Positions 18,682 through 28,103 of a DNA stretch of 64,000 nt are shown here, in pieces (within the stretch, counting starts at the first letter, position 1; each line of letters begins with the position of its first letter). Origin of the DNA: Rhodopseudomonas_A palustris_F (GTDB lineage Bacteria; Pseudomonadota; Alphaproteobacteria; Rhizobiales; Xanthobacteraceae); assembly GCF_000013745.1 (NCBI RefSeq), contig NC_007925.1, forward strand, positions 3,348,001-3,412,000, read 5' to 3'. The notes beneath the pieces were generated by a model. The model searched no databases, had not been told where the DNA came from, and saw only the letters and a program-made list of their open reading frames with translations. The position numbers were made by a program, and so were the translations under genes.

Positions 18682-19090
18682 CTTCGGCGGCTGAGCCACG
18701 CGATCGAGACGGACGCTGCGACAATGATCGTCGAATCTCGGCAGCAGAGTTCGAATTTGCATTCACACTATCATGTGTCGCATCGGCAACGCGAAGCGGA
18801 CCATTGCTGACGGATTCGGGACTAATCTACCAGAGCATCCTTGTCGTAGCAGGCCGGACGGCAGCATGAAGGGCTTTCATCATACGGGGGCCTCGTGGCA
18901 GCCATGGATCCACTCCATTCTATCTCGATGACAGTCTCGGACCGACGACATCGAACTAGGTGCGCCGGCAGCCGACGCAACGCATCGCCCGCATTTTCAC
19001 ACAGACTTGGCAATCTCGCGTCCTGATGATTAACGGCCTCACAGGGTCAAGCGACGATCCGCGCAACTGTCAGATGTTCAAGACCCACAC
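18682..19090. other. Intergenic region before the ABC pair, no gene seen
   Basis: About 409 bases lie between the regulator and the transporter pair. No frame has convincing coding character. It probably contains the promoter of the two ABC genes and an operator for the AraC regulator, but no repeat was clear enough to name. Confidence 0.4.
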
Positions 19091-20926
19091 ATGAACGCCA
19101 AAACACCGCAGCTGGCTTCCTCCCAGCCCGAATCGTTCACCCGGAACGCGGATCTCGATGCGGACGCGGTGCCGCGCTCCGCTCTACGAGCGCTGTTGGT
19201 CGCTCAGGCTCCGCTTTTGGCGACCGCCGGCGTTCTCTCGCTCCTTTGCGGCGTCCTCGAGTTGCTTCCGTATTGGCTGATCTATCGCATGGTGATCATT
19301 CTCATCGGACCGCAGCCTGACCTCGGCAGCCTGATGATATTCGCCACGGCCATGCTCGCCGCAACAGGCGCGCGCTTCTTGATCGGCGGCACGAGCCTGC
19401 TCGCATCGCATGCCGCTGCGTTCCGCGTCTCACGCCGACTTCGCCACGTGCTGGTTGCCAAGATAGCGGAACTGCCGATCGGTGCACTCGAAGGCCGCGC
19501 CGGAGACTACAAGAAGGCGATTGTGGACGACCCTGGTGGCCTCGAAGGCTTGATTTCCCATACCTACCCCGACGCCATCACGGGATTGTCGACGACGGTG
19601 CTGGGCGCGATTTTTCTATTGACGATCGACTGGCGGATGACCCTGGTGTCGCTGGCTTTGATCCCGGTGAGCGTCTACGCCCAGTTCCGGATCTTTGGAT
19701 CTTATGCTGAGAACGTGACCCGTTGGCACGCCGCCGAAGCTGCGGCGAATTCAGGCCTAATGGCTTATGTTTCTGGATTGGCGACGTTGAAGGCGTTCAA
19801 CCGGACCGCGACGACGTTGGATCAGTTGCGCGGATCGATACACGCCCTCGCCGAGCTTGCCGCCACGATGACGCGACGATCGGCCGGCGCCTATGCCGTT
19901 TTCACCATCTCACTGTCGACTAATCTGCTCGTCGTGCTTCCGGTCGGAGTTGCATTTCTGCTCAATGGCATGCTGGATGCGCCCACGCTCGTTTTATTTT
20001 CGCTACTCGGCGCCGCATTGACGGCGCCGTTGCTCAAATTGTTGATCGCGATGTCGTCCTTCGAACGGCAGCGTCAGGGCTGGACCAGAATTGCCACCCT
20101 TCTCGAGCAGCGGCCGCTTCCTCGATCAAACGAGCCGGTTCTTCCAGCGCGGTTCGATATCGCATTCAAGGCGGTCTCGTTCGACTATGGCGAGAAGCTT
20201 GCCCTGCGCGACGTCACGTTCCACTGTCCCGCGGGGCGGGTCACTGCGCTAGTCGGACCGAGCGGTGCGGGCAAAAGCACGCTTCTCGCGCTCCTCGCCC
20301 GGTTTCAGGAGACCGGCTCCGGCTGCATTCAGATCGGCGGCGTCGACATCCGGCGAATTTCCGATACCAATCTTCAATCCCTGTTGGCGACGGTGTTCCA
20401 GCGGCCGTACTTTTTTACCGGAAGCATCGACGAGAATCTTCGCGTAGCCTCGCCAGCCGCCGGCGTCGACGCTATTGAACGCGCGCTTTCGGCAGTCAAT
20501 CTTTCCGACGTCTTCAAACGATCCTCCCTCGGCACCGCGACGTCGATCGCCGACAGCAGCGCTCGCTTGTCCGGCGGCGAGCGGCAGCGGCTCGCCATCG
20601 CGAGAGCCGCGATCAAGAACGCCCCGATCCTCCTGCTCGACGAGGCCACCGCGTTCGTCGATCCCGAAAATGAACTTTCCATCCAACATGCGCTGTCGCA
20701 ACTCGCCGTCGGACGCACCGTTCTGGTGGTCGCCCACCGGCTTTCGACCATCGTCGAGGCCGACCAGATCGTCGTCCTGAACGCAGGGCGAGTCGAGGCA
20801 TGCGGAACGCACGAAGAGCTGTTGACGTCGTCAGCCACCTATCGCCGGCTTTGGGCCGCGCAGTCACGGGCCTCAACGTGGCGACTGCGATCTTCGGAAC
20901 GTGAGGATTTCGAGTATGATCGTTGA
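19091..20926 (+). CDS. ABC transporter, fused membrane-ATPase half (YbtP/Irp6-like)
   Basis: At 611 residues this is a half-transporter: six hydrophobic segments in about 30-320, then an ATPase domain with Walker A GPSGAGKST, signature LSGGERQRLAIARA and Walker B ILLLDEAT. Pairs of such proteins (YbtP and YbtQ) in yersiniabactin loci are built like exporters but import the ferric siderophore through the inner membrane. The stop codon overlaps the start of the next gene, so the two are coupled. Import of the locus product is inferred from the neighbouring synthetase, regulator and TonB receptor. Confidence 0.85.
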   Translation: MNAKTPQLASSQPESFTRNADLDADAVPRSALRALLVAQAPLLATAGVLSLLCGVLELLPYWLIYRMVIILIGPQPDLGSLMIFATAMLAATGARFLIGGTSLLASHAAAFRVSRRLRHVLVAKIAELPIGALEGRAGDYKKAIVDDPGGLEGLISHTYPDAITGLSTTVLGAIFLLTIDWRMTLVSLALIPVSVYAQFRIFGSYAENVTRWHAAEAAANSGLMAYVSGLATLKAFNRTATTLDQLRGSIHALAELAATMTRRSAGAYAVFTISLSTNLLVVLPVGVAFLLNGMLDAPTLVLFSLLGAALTAPLLKLLIAMSSFERQRQGWTRIATLLEQRPLPRSNEPVLPARFDIAFKAVSFDYGEKLALRDVTFHCPAGRVTALVGPSGAGKSTLLALLARFQETGSGCIQIGGVDIRRISDTNLQSLLATVFQRPYFFTGSIDENLRVASPAAGVDAIERALSAVNLSDVFKRSSLGTATSIADSSARLSGGERQRLAIARAAIKNAPILLLDEATAFVDPENELSIQHALSQLAVGRTVLVVAHRLSTIVEADQIVVLNAGRVEACGTHEELLTSSATYRRLWAAQSRASTWRLRSSEREDFEYDR

Positions 20927-22712
20927 TCTCGGCTTCGATCTCGCGGGACGACGCGAGCCTCGCCTAAAGCTCGGATTTGCTCTCGGCGTGGCGTCGGCCT
21001 TTTGCGAGGCGCTTCCCTACGTCGAACTCGCACGCGTCATCGTCGCAATCCTGGCTGGCCAGGCGAGCATCGGGCTGGTGATCGAGGCCCTTGTCGTCGT
21101 CGGTTCCGCCACATTTGCGCAGGCCTGGCTGCGGTCGAACAGCATCGTCGTCAATTTCGTCGCGACCTATCGTCTGGTGGCGGACGCGCGACTCCGGATC
21201 GCGGACCATCTGAGCCGTCTGCCGATGGGGACGCTCAGCGAAGCGCGACGCTCCTCCATCGCGGAACTGCTGACGAGTCGCTTCACGCTCTATCAAGAAC
21301 TGATCACCCACGCCTGGGGATTGACGATCGTCAACGTTTCGCTGCCGCTGTTCCTGTGGCTGATCATGTTGTGGGCCTCCTGGCCGCTTGCCTGCATTGC
21401 GGCGGTGATGGTGCCGGTCACGATCATCGTCGTCCCATGGACATGGCGATTGATCGGCCGGGCCTCGGAACGCGTGCAAGGCGCGCAGACTGACTTGGTC
21501 GCCGGATCGATCGAAGCCATCGAAGGCGCCCGTGACCTCCGCCAATTCGATGGCGCGGGACAACGTGCGGAACTTCTCCATCAGACGATCGACCGCCTCG
21601 GGCGCGAACAGCTGCGGCACGAGCTCGCGCCGGCTCCGGCGTTGATGAGCTTCAATATCCTGAGCCAGCTAGGCTTCACCATCGCGACCCTGGCGGGAGC
21701 GTTTCTGTTGGCGCGGGGCATGCTCGACGTCGAGCGCTTCATCATGTTTCTCATCGTCGGCGTCCGGTTCGCTCGAGCCCTGGCAGATCTCGGCATCCAG
21801 ATCGCCGAACTCCGGGTCGCGCAGATCACCTTGACTCAGATCCGCGCACTCGTGCAGTCCACCCCGATGCCGATGCCCGAGACCGGACTGCTTCCGAAAG
21901 ATGCATCGATCGCGATCGAAGGTGTGTCGTTCTCCCATAAGCGCGAGGACGGCCAGGACGTGGTGCTGCGCGACATCGACGGATTCATCCCTTCGGGGGC
22001 CCTGGTCGCGATCGTCGGCCCATCGGGCTCGGGGAAATCCACGCTGGCCCACCTGGTCGGTCGTCTCTGGGACGTCGGCTCCGGCTCCATCCGCATCGGT
22101 GGTGTCGACGTGCGCGAGATGACTTCGGAGGTGCTCTGTCGGACGGTCGCAATGGTGTTGCAGGATGTCGCGCTGTTCGAAGGAACGATCGCCGACAACA
22201 TCCGACTCGGCCGTCCGGACGCGACCGACGCGGAGGTCCAGGCGGTCGCTCGGGCCGCGCGCGCCCACGACTTCATCGTCGCTTCTCCCGATGGCTACCA
22301 GACGATGCTCAATGCGACCGGCACCGATCTATCCGCGGGAGAGCGCCAGCGGATCTCGATCGCGCGCGCGCTACTGAAAAATGCCAGCGTCCTGGTACTC
22401 GACGAGGCGACCGCTCAGGTCGATTTCGAGAACGAAGCCGAGATCCAAGCCGGCCTCGCCGAACTCACGCGAGATCGAACGGTCCTGTTCATCGCGCACC
22501 GCCTCTGGACCGTGACGGAAGCCGATGAAATCTGGGTCCTCGACCAGGGCCGGATCGTCGAGCGCGGCACACATCAAGTTCTGTTGGAGCGGAAAGGCCG
22601 CTATCGCGAGCTTTGGGATGCTCAGCAGCAGGCGCGATCCTGGCGCCTGGGCGCCCGTTCAGAACCCCAGCGTGGTTTAGCCTGCCCGGATCGATCCGCA
22701 TCGAGCTCGTGA
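20916..22712 (+). CDS. ABC transporter, fused membrane-ATPase half (YbtQ/Irp7-like)
   Basis: I prefer the ATG at 20916, which overlaps the end of the previous gene by 11 bases and has GAGGAT about ten bases upstream; a GTG at 20901 in the same frame is the alternative. The product of about 598 residues has six membrane segments and an ATPase domain with GPSGSGKST, a signature reading LSAGERQRISIARA (Ala in place of the first Gly of LSGGE) and Walker B VLVLDEAT. It is the likely heterodimer partner of the upstream half-transporter and would sit in the inner membrane. The following 170 bases up to the insertion element contain no gene. Confidence 0.85.
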   Translation: MIVDLGFDLAGRREPRLKLGFALGVASAFCEALPYVELARVIVAILAGQASIGLVIEALVVVGSATFAQAWLRSNSIVVNFVATYRLVADARLRIADHLSRLPMGTLSEARRSSIAELLTSRFTLYQELITHAWGLTIVNVSLPLFLWLIMLWASWPLACIAAVMVPVTIIVVPWTWRLIGRASERVQGAQTDLVAGSIEAIEGARDLRQFDGAGQRAELLHQTIDRLGREQLRHELAPAPALMSFNILSQLGFTIATLAGAFLLARGMLDVERFIMFLIVGVRFARALADLGIQIAELRVAQITLTQIRALVQSTPMPMPETGLLPKDASIAIEGVSFSHKREDGQDVVLRDIDGFIPSGALVAIVGPSGSGKSTLAHLVGRLWDVGSGSIRIGGVDVREMTSEVLCRTVAMVLQDVALFEGTIADNIRLGRPDATDAEVQAVARAARAHDFIVASPDGYQTMLNATGTDLSAGERQRISIARALLKNASVLVLDEATAQVDFENEAEIQAGLAELTRDRTVLFIAHRLWTVTEADEIWVLDQGRIVERGTHQVLLERKGRYRELWDAQQQARSWRLGARSEPQRGLACPDRSASSS

Positions 22713-22884
22713 TCGCGGGGCCGAGGCGGCGCATTCGGACGGGGCCAGGGCGACAGCCTGCAAAAGAACGGCGGTATCCCTCGTTGCAATCAGGCGCACC
22801 GGGCGGGCGGCAGACCCGCGCGACCTGTTACATCGAACCGTTGCCCGCCTTGAGGACCATGCCCGACCAGAGGCCGCCGGACTG

Positions 22885-23748
22885 TCAATCGGCGTTCAAA
22901 TTTGACCCCGCATCGGCGTCCAATTTTGACCCCCTTGGGCGACGGGTCTGGGCGGTAGCGCTCGCCTCGTCGGAGCTGGTCGGGGTTGCGGAGACGAGGC
23001 GAGCGCGGGCGATTTGGTCGTCGTCGCGGTTTTTGAATCGCCAACTGTCGTTACCGGTCTCAACGATGTCGCAGTGATGGGTCAGGCGGTCGAGCAGCGC
23101 AGTCGTCATCTTGGCGTCGCCGAACACGCTCGGCCATTCACCGAATGCCAGGTTGGTGGTGACGATGATCGAGGTCCGTTCGTAGAGCCGGCTGACGAGG
23201 TGGAACAGGAGTTGGCCGCCGGATTGGGCGAACGGCAGGTAGCCGAGTTCGTCGAGCACGATGAGATCCATCCGGGTGAGATGCTCTGCGATCTGGCCCT
23301 GCCTGCCGTTACGGGTCTCGGCCTCGAGTCGATTGACGAGATCGACGACGTTGTAAAACCGGCCGCGGGCGCCGGAGCGGATGCAACTGCGGGCAATGGC
23401 AATGGCCAGATGGGTTTTGCCGGTGCCGGTGCCGCCGATCAGCACGATGTTGCGTTGCTGGGCAATGAAGCCGCCGCCGGCCAGGTCGTTGACCAGGGTC
23501 TGGTTGATCGGGGTGCCGTCGAACAGGAAGCCGTCGATGTCTTTGGCAAGCGGCAGCTTGGCGATGGTAAGTTGGTATTTGATCGAGCGCGCCTGCTTCT
23601 CGTTGATCTCGGCACTGAGCAGATCGCCAACGATGCGCTGGGGTTCGTGTTGCCGCTTGATTGCCGTGGTCATGATCTCGTCGTAGGCGGCCTTCATGCC
23701 GTAAAGCTTGAGCTCGCCCATCAGGTCGAAGAGTTGAGTACGTTCCAT
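22885..23748 (-). CDS. istB: IS21 helper ATPase IstB (copy 1)
   Basis: The AAA+ ATPase that assists the IstA transposase has 287 residues from ATG 23748. It shows Walker A GGTGTGKTH and Walker B LIVLDELGYLPF, as in DnaC-like IstB proteins. The start overlaps the istA stop in an ATGA. The stop codon lies inside the terminal inverted repeat of the element, two bases from its end. An in-frame extension upstream of 23748 lies inside istA and is not needed. Confidence 0.93.
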   Translation of the reverse strand: MERTQLFDLMGELKLYGMKAAYDEIMTTAIKRQHEPQRIVGDLLSAEINEKQARSIKYQLTIAKLPLAKDIDGFLFDGTPINQTLVNDLAGGGFIAQQRNIVLIGGTGTGKTHLAIAIARSCIRSGARGRFYNVVDLVNRLEAETRNGRQGQIAEHLTRMDLIVLDELGYLPFAQSGGQLLFHLVSRLYERTSIIVTTNLAFGEWPSVFGDAKMTTALLDRLTHHCDIVETGNDSWRFKNRDDDQIARARLVSATPTSSDEASATAQTRRPRGSKLDADAGSNLNAD

Positions 23749-25247
23749 CAGACGGTTCTCCTCAGGTTGTCGTAACGGGCACAATCGGCGAGCGGCGCGT
23801 GGCGCAATGTCAGCGCGGCGGGCGTAAGGATGTTGGCCGGCGGCGTGGGATCGCGCTGGCGCGCCAGGATGTTGAGGATGGCGTCGGCGGAATGAACGCC
23901 GTGATCGACAGCTTCGGCGCAGGCGGCATCAACCGCCGGCAGCCCGTCGGTTAGCACCGCATTGAGGATGTCGACCATCTGCCGATTGCCATCGACGACG
24001 CCGGCGAGCTTGCGCCGCACTCGCTCCATCGCGGCCGGCAGCACCCAGTCCTTGAACGGCGCACCGTTGCGCAAGGCCCCGGGCTTGCGCGCCAGCACCG
24101 GCACGTAATGCCAGGGATCGTAACTGGTCTCGCCGCGGCCGAAGCAGCGAGGATGCTCGGCCACGATGCGGCCGTCCTGTCGGATGACGATACGGTCGGC
24201 ATAGGCATGAACCTCGACCGGACGCCCGACGGCGCTCGCCGCCACAGAGTATTTGTTGTTGTCGAAGCGCACCAGGCAGGTCTTGGAGACCGATGCCGGC
24301 ACCGCATGGAATCCATCGAACCGGCCGGCATAGGGGACGAGCTTCGGCCGCTCGGCTTCAAATACCTCCCAGATCGTTTGCTCGGTCAACTCCGGATGGC
24401 GATGCGCCTTGGCGTAGGCGATGCATTTGTCGGTGAGCCAGGCGTTCATCTCGTCATAGCTCTTGAACCGCAGCCGCGGCGTAAAGAACCGCTCGCGCAC
24501 CAGGCCGACCTGGTTCTCGACCTGGCCCTTCTCCCAGCCCGACGCCGGTGTGCAGGCGACCGGCTCAACCAGATAGTGGCTGCACATCTGCATGAAGCGG
24601 CGATTGTAAAGACGGGCCTTGCCGACGAAGATCGTCTCAACCGCCGTCTTCATGTTGTCGTAGATGCCGCGCCCGCAGGTCCCCTTGAACAGTGCGAACG
24701 CCCGGTCATGGGCGTCAAACACCATCTCCTGCGTCTCGCGCGGATAAGCGCGCACCAACAGCATGCGGCTGTGACAGAGCCGGACATGGGCGACCTTGAC
24801 GATCACCGTCACCCCGCCGAGCAGCACGACTTCGTGGCTCCAGTCGAACTGGTAGGCTTCTCCCGGCGCAAAGCTCAGCGGCACATAGGCCGCGGCCGTC
24901 GCCTGGCCTCGCTCTTTGGCCCAGTGGCGGGCGTAGCGACGCACAGCATCGTAGCCGCCGTCATAGCCTCGCCCACGCAGCTCTTCGAAGATCCGGATCA
25001 GCGTCAATTGCTCGCGGGCGGCCTTCGCAGCGTTGCTTGCAAGCAGTGCATCGAGCTCAGCCGTCCATCGGCCAAGCTTCCGTCGCGGTTGAACCTCGCG
25101 CCCATACTCGAATGACGTCTCACCGGACCGCAGCACCTTGCGGACCGTGTTCCGCGACACCCTCAGATCCCGGGCGATCTCCTTGATCGTCTTGCCCTTG
25201 AGAAAATGCTCACGCCGAATCCGAGCCACCGTCTCCACTGTCAGCAT
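23748..25247 (-). CDS. istA: IS21 transposase IstA (copy 1)
   Basis: The 499-residue DDE transposase has an N-terminal helix-turn-helix (about 10-45, KEIARDLRVSRNTVRKVL). Its rve integrase core begins near residue 130 with FDWSHEVV, continues with GIYDNMKTAV and contains the acidic GWEKGQVENQVGLV. A C-terminal Mu-type beta-barrel region follows. Length and layout match complete IstA proteins, and no frameshift is visible, so the element should be active. The next gene, istB, overlaps it by four bases. Confidence 0.93.
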   Translation of the reverse strand: MLTVETVARIRREHFLKGKTIKEIARDLRVSRNTVRKVLRSGETSFEYGREVQPRRKLGRWTAELDALLASNAAKAAREQLTLIRIFEELRGRGYDGGYDAVRRYARHWAKERGQATAAAYVPLSFAPGEAYQFDWSHEVVLLGGVTVIVKVAHVRLCHSRMLLVRAYPRETQEMVFDAHDRAFALFKGTCGRGIYDNMKTAVETIFVGKARLYNRRFMQMCSHYLVEPVACTPASGWEKGQVENQVGLVRERFFTPRLRFKSYDEMNAWLTDKCIAYAKAHRHPELTEQTIWEVFEAERPKLVPYAGRFDGFHAVPASVSKTCLVRFDNNKYSVAASAVGRPVEVHAYADRIVIRQDGRIVAEHPRCFGRGETSYDPWHYVPVLARKPGALRNGAPFKDWVLPAAMERVRRKLAGVVDGNRQMVDILNAVLTDGLPAVDAACAEAVDHGVHSADAILNILARQRDPTPPANILTPAALTLRHAPLADCARYDNLRRTV

Positions 25248-25471
25248 TCCCCCACCACCCGCTTCGAGCCAAAAGCGGGTAGCTTGGAGTGGAGGGGGTC
25301 AATTTTGAACGCCGATCCCCCGGCTCAGGGGGTCAAAATTGCACGCCGAATAACAGCCGGACACTGTAGCAGCGCCGCCCCCCCTCGCGGAAGTCAGCCT
25401 TACGATGTCATTCCGGCCGCCCGACGCCGCCGGCGCCATCCTCCCCCGGACGAGCCGTGCCTGAACCGGCG

Positions 25472-25500
25472 AAAAAGGCCCCGGAGGACCGGAGCCTTTT
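25472..25500 (-). terminator. Rho-independent terminator after the TonB receptor gene
   Basis: A stem AAAAGGCtCCGG / CCGGgGCCTTTT with a 4-base loop is followed on the minus strand by a run of five T. It starts about 43 bases past the receptor stop codon. The stem is nearly symmetric, so it could also stop reads coming from the left. Confidence 0.75.
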
Positions 25501-25542
25501 GACGTTTCAAAGCACGTTTGCGGGCGCCTGGCGGCGTCCGTT

Positions 25543-27711
25543 TCAGAACTGGAATCTGGTGGACACTCCGAACAGCCTGCCCTGGCCGATCGTGCTCAAG
25601 ACCAATCCTCCGGTGGAAAAACTGTTGGTCCGGTAGACAACGTCAGTCAGATTCTGCGCGAAGATCTTGACGGTCGGCCCTTTATAGACCGCCAGTTCGA
25701 GACCAAGGTCGTATGTCGCGTAGGCATCCTGCCCCAAGGTGTTGGCCTCGTTGAAATACACCTGGCTGTAGTAATGCACCGCGCCTGTCAGACTGATGTC
25801 CGCCGCCATCGCCGTCTGATCGATCAGGTAGCGTCCTAACAGGTGAGCGGTCACGTCCGGCGCGTAGGGCACCCGATTGCCATTGTAGATCACACCGCTG
25901 ATCGGATCGACGAAATCGGTGAATTCGGATCGTCCGAAGTTGGCATTTGCGGTCAACGTCAGCCGCTCCGTCGGCCTGATCCTGGTCTCGACTTCGACAC
26001 CCGTGCTCGTCGCCTCGCCAGCATTGCGCAGCACCTGCAAACCGATCGGGCCAACATAGATCTGCTTGTCCTTCGACTCGATGCGATAAAGAGCCGCAGA
26101 GAACTGTAGACGGTCGTTCCAGAAATTCGCACGTGTGCCGATTTCGTAGTTCCAGGCCGTCTCCGGTCTGTAAGCCTGGCCGTCGGCAGCGAACGACACC
26201 GCATGATTGAATCCGCCTGGCTTGTAGCCTTCCGAAACCAGGCCGTAGACCCTGACCTGATCGGTCAATTGATATCCGAGCGAGACTTTCGGCTGAAAAC
26301 TGGTGAACTCTGCGTCGTTCGCGAGAGCCAGCGGCACATAGGTCGCTAGGTCAAGCCCTCTGAAGTCGATTGATGCCCAATCGATGCTGCCCCGCGCGCC
26401 GACCGTCAAATCCATCTTGTTGGTCAGGGCGTAGGTGCTCTCGCCGAACAGCGCTGCACTTCGCGTATCGACCTTGTTGACGCTCTGCATCGGCAGGCCG
26501 ACATAGGCATCGCGCTCGAAGGTGCCGTCACGATACGAGACGCCGGTGACGGCGCGCAGCCGACCGCCGTCATTATAAGTCAACTTGACCTCCTGGTTGA
26601 ACAGGCCGGTCGTCTCCGGAAACTGATAGCCGAACAATTTTCGCTTCAGATCGACGTATTGATAAGATGTGGTGCTCGACAGCGTAAACGCACCGAACCG
26701 ATAGTTCCAGTTCAACCCGCCAGTCGAAATGTCGCGTTCAATCTCGTTGTACGGGAACGCCAGAATCGAGCTGCGATAGATCCGATCCGGAACGTCTTGG
26801 TCCAGGATCGCAGTCTCTTCGTTCGACTTCAAGTGGTTGTGGTGCGCCCAGACGTTGAAATCGAATGCGCCACCGGTTGGCGCGTAACGCAACCCGATGC
26901 GTCCGTTGACGGACTTGGACCCGTCGATCGCATCGTTGGTGCCGTTGCTGTCGCGAATCTGGCCGAACTGATCGACCGCCTTGAGCGTCAAGTCGAGGAA
27001 CAGCGTATCCTTGATCACCTCTCCGGTGGCGGCGAAACCGCCGTCGAACCGGCGGTTGGCGGCGGTTCCGAAGACCGTGGCCGTGCTCTGGCGCGGCTGA
27101 CGCGTGATGATGTTCAGCACACCCGCGTAGGCATTTGTGCCGAACAGCGTGCCTTGCGGTCCGCGCAAGAATTCCACCCGCTCGACATTGTCCAGATCCT
27201 GCACCATAGCTGCGGTCGCCTGCGGGACGCCGTCGATATACACCTGCACCGCCGAGCTGTAATAATCCGGCGACGACATGCCGCGCGCGGTGAAACTCGC
27301 ATAGGCGCGATTGCCACGATTCTCGATCACGAGACCCGGAAGCACCTTTGGAAGGTCGTCGATAGATCGGACGTCGTTTTGGCGGAGTTGTTCCGCGGTG
27401 GCGACCGATGCGCCCGCATCGACCTTGTCGAGCGTTTGACCGGACGATTTGAGAGTCGTCGGCTCTGCCACTCCTACCACCGAGGGAGCGGTCGGAGTCG
27501 CGGGCCTGCCTACTGCTTGCTGTCGACGAGCGCTGCGGGCGGCTGCGGACGATTTGGGCCTCTGCTGTCGCTGCCGCACCTCGTCCGGCCGCGTGACGAT
27601 AATCGTATCGAGCGTCTGGGGCGTAGTCTGAGCTTGTGACGGCCCGGCTGCTATCGATGAGGCAACCACAGAGAATGTGACCGCCGAGACTTTCCAACTC
27701 TTCAAGAACAT
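25543..27711 (-). CDS. TonB-dependent outer-membrane receptor, probably for the ferric siderophore
   Basis: Start is set at ATG 27711, which is preceded by GTGGAA and opens a clear signal peptide ending near SQAQ; a longer frame upstream adds 50 residues without one. The mature N-terminus has a TonB box (DTIIVTR), then a low-complexity linker rich in Arg, Gln and Ala, a plug domain with VERVEFLRGPQGTLFG, and a 22-strand-type barrel ending in Phe (STRFQF), as outer-membrane barrels do. Total 722 residues. It resembles FyuA/pesticin-type receptors in general layout. It is separated from the rest of the siderophore locus by the IS21 copy, so the grouping is inference from context. Confidence 0.85.
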   Translation of the reverse strand: MFLKSWKVSAVTFSVVASSIAAGPSQAQTTPQTLDTIIVTRPDEVRQRQQRPKSSAAARSARRQQAVGRPATPTAPSVVGVAEPTTLKSSGQTLDKVDAGASVATAEQLRQNDVRSIDDLPKVLPGLVIENRGNRAYASFTARGMSSPDYYSSAVQVYIDGVPQATAAMVQDLDNVERVEFLRGPQGTLFGTNAYAGVLNIITRQPRQSTATVFGTAANRRFDGGFAATGEVIKDTLFLDLTLKAVDQFGQIRDSNGTNDAIDGSKSVNGRIGLRYAPTGGAFDFNVWAHHNHLKSNEETAILDQDVPDRIYRSSILAFPYNEIERDISTGGLNWNYRFGAFTLSSTTSYQYVDLKRKLFGYQFPETTGLFNQEVKLTYNDGGRLRAVTGVSYRDGTFERDAYVGLPMQSVNKVDTRSAALFGESTYALTNKMDLTVGARGSIDWASIDFRGLDLATYVPLALANDAEFTSFQPKVSLGYQLTDQVRVYGLVSEGYKPGGFNHAVSFAADGQAYRPETAWNYEIGTRANFWNDRLQFSAALYRIESKDKQIYVGPIGLQVLRNAGEATSTGVEVETRIRPTERLTLTANANFGRSEFTDFVDPISGVIYNGNRVPYAPDVTAHLLGRYLIDQTAMAADISLTGAVHYYSQVYFNEANTLGQDAYATYDLGLELAVYKGPTVKIFAQNLTDVVYRTNSFSTGGLVLSTIGQGRLFGVSTRFQF

Positions 27712-27904
27712 TTCTAATTCCACCCGCGTCTCAATATCAATCGGAGCATTTTGATCGCGGGTGCGGGCTTCACTGTCTAACGTTGCCGGGACGCCGACTT
27801 GTTCGATTCGAACTAAATGCAAAAATGCGAAAGACAGATCGAAGATGTGGCGTTGTCGCAACAGTCCCTGAAGGACGACGCGGGAGCGCTGGGCGCGATG
27901 GTCG

Positions 27905-27935
27905 GAGGCCTCCGGCGTAGCGCCGAAGGCCTCCC
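27905..27935. repeat. Inverted repeat of about 14-bp arms
   Basis: GGAGGCCTCCGGCG and CGCCGAAGGCCTCC face each other across three bases with a single mismatch. It lies between the receptor promoter region and the metE remnant, and could be a terminator for leftward reads or a mobile palindrome. Confidence 0.6.
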
Positions 27936-27975
27936 CGATCGCAGCGAGCCGGGCGCTATTCAGGACGGTGCCGCT

Positions 27976-28084
27976 TCATTCCGCACTGACTTGGCGGATC
28001 CGCCGCGCTGCTTCGACCATGTTGACCAGCGCGCCTTCGCCCTCGTCCCAGCCGCGCGTCTTCAATCCGCAGCCGGGATTGACT
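27976..28084 (-). pseudogene. metE: 3' remnant of a MetE-like methionine synthase gene
   Basis: The minus strand encodes VNPGCGLKTRGW followed about 20 residues later by ARRIRQVSAE and a stop. This is the very C-terminus of cobalamin-independent methionine synthase, including the Cys that in MetE is a zinc ligand. Nothing MetE-like is found upstream: the IS256-type element starts 20 bases away and no matching sequence appears on its far side. Only about 36 codons remain. Confidence 0.65.
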
Positions 28085-28103
28085 GTCGATGGTGTCCCAC
28101 CAG

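Larger units (their letters stand above)
22883..25355 (-). mobile_element. IS21-family insertion sequence, copy 1 (2473 bp)
   Basis: The element begins TGTCAATCGGCG and ends CGCCGAATAACA, imperfect inverted ends followed inside by repeats of the TTTTGACCCC type, the multiple terminal repeats usual for IS21. It carries istA and istB on the minus strand. A 7-base direct repeat GCCGGAC flanks it at 22876-22882 and 25356-25362, so this copy appears to be a simple insertion. A same-length copy with identical proteins lies inverted at 39404-41876. Confidence 0.93.

Noticed and set aside
23748..25247. Programmed frameshift between istA and istB
   Set aside because: The genes overlap by an ATGA start-stop, which explains coupling; no slippery heptamer with a following stem was seen.
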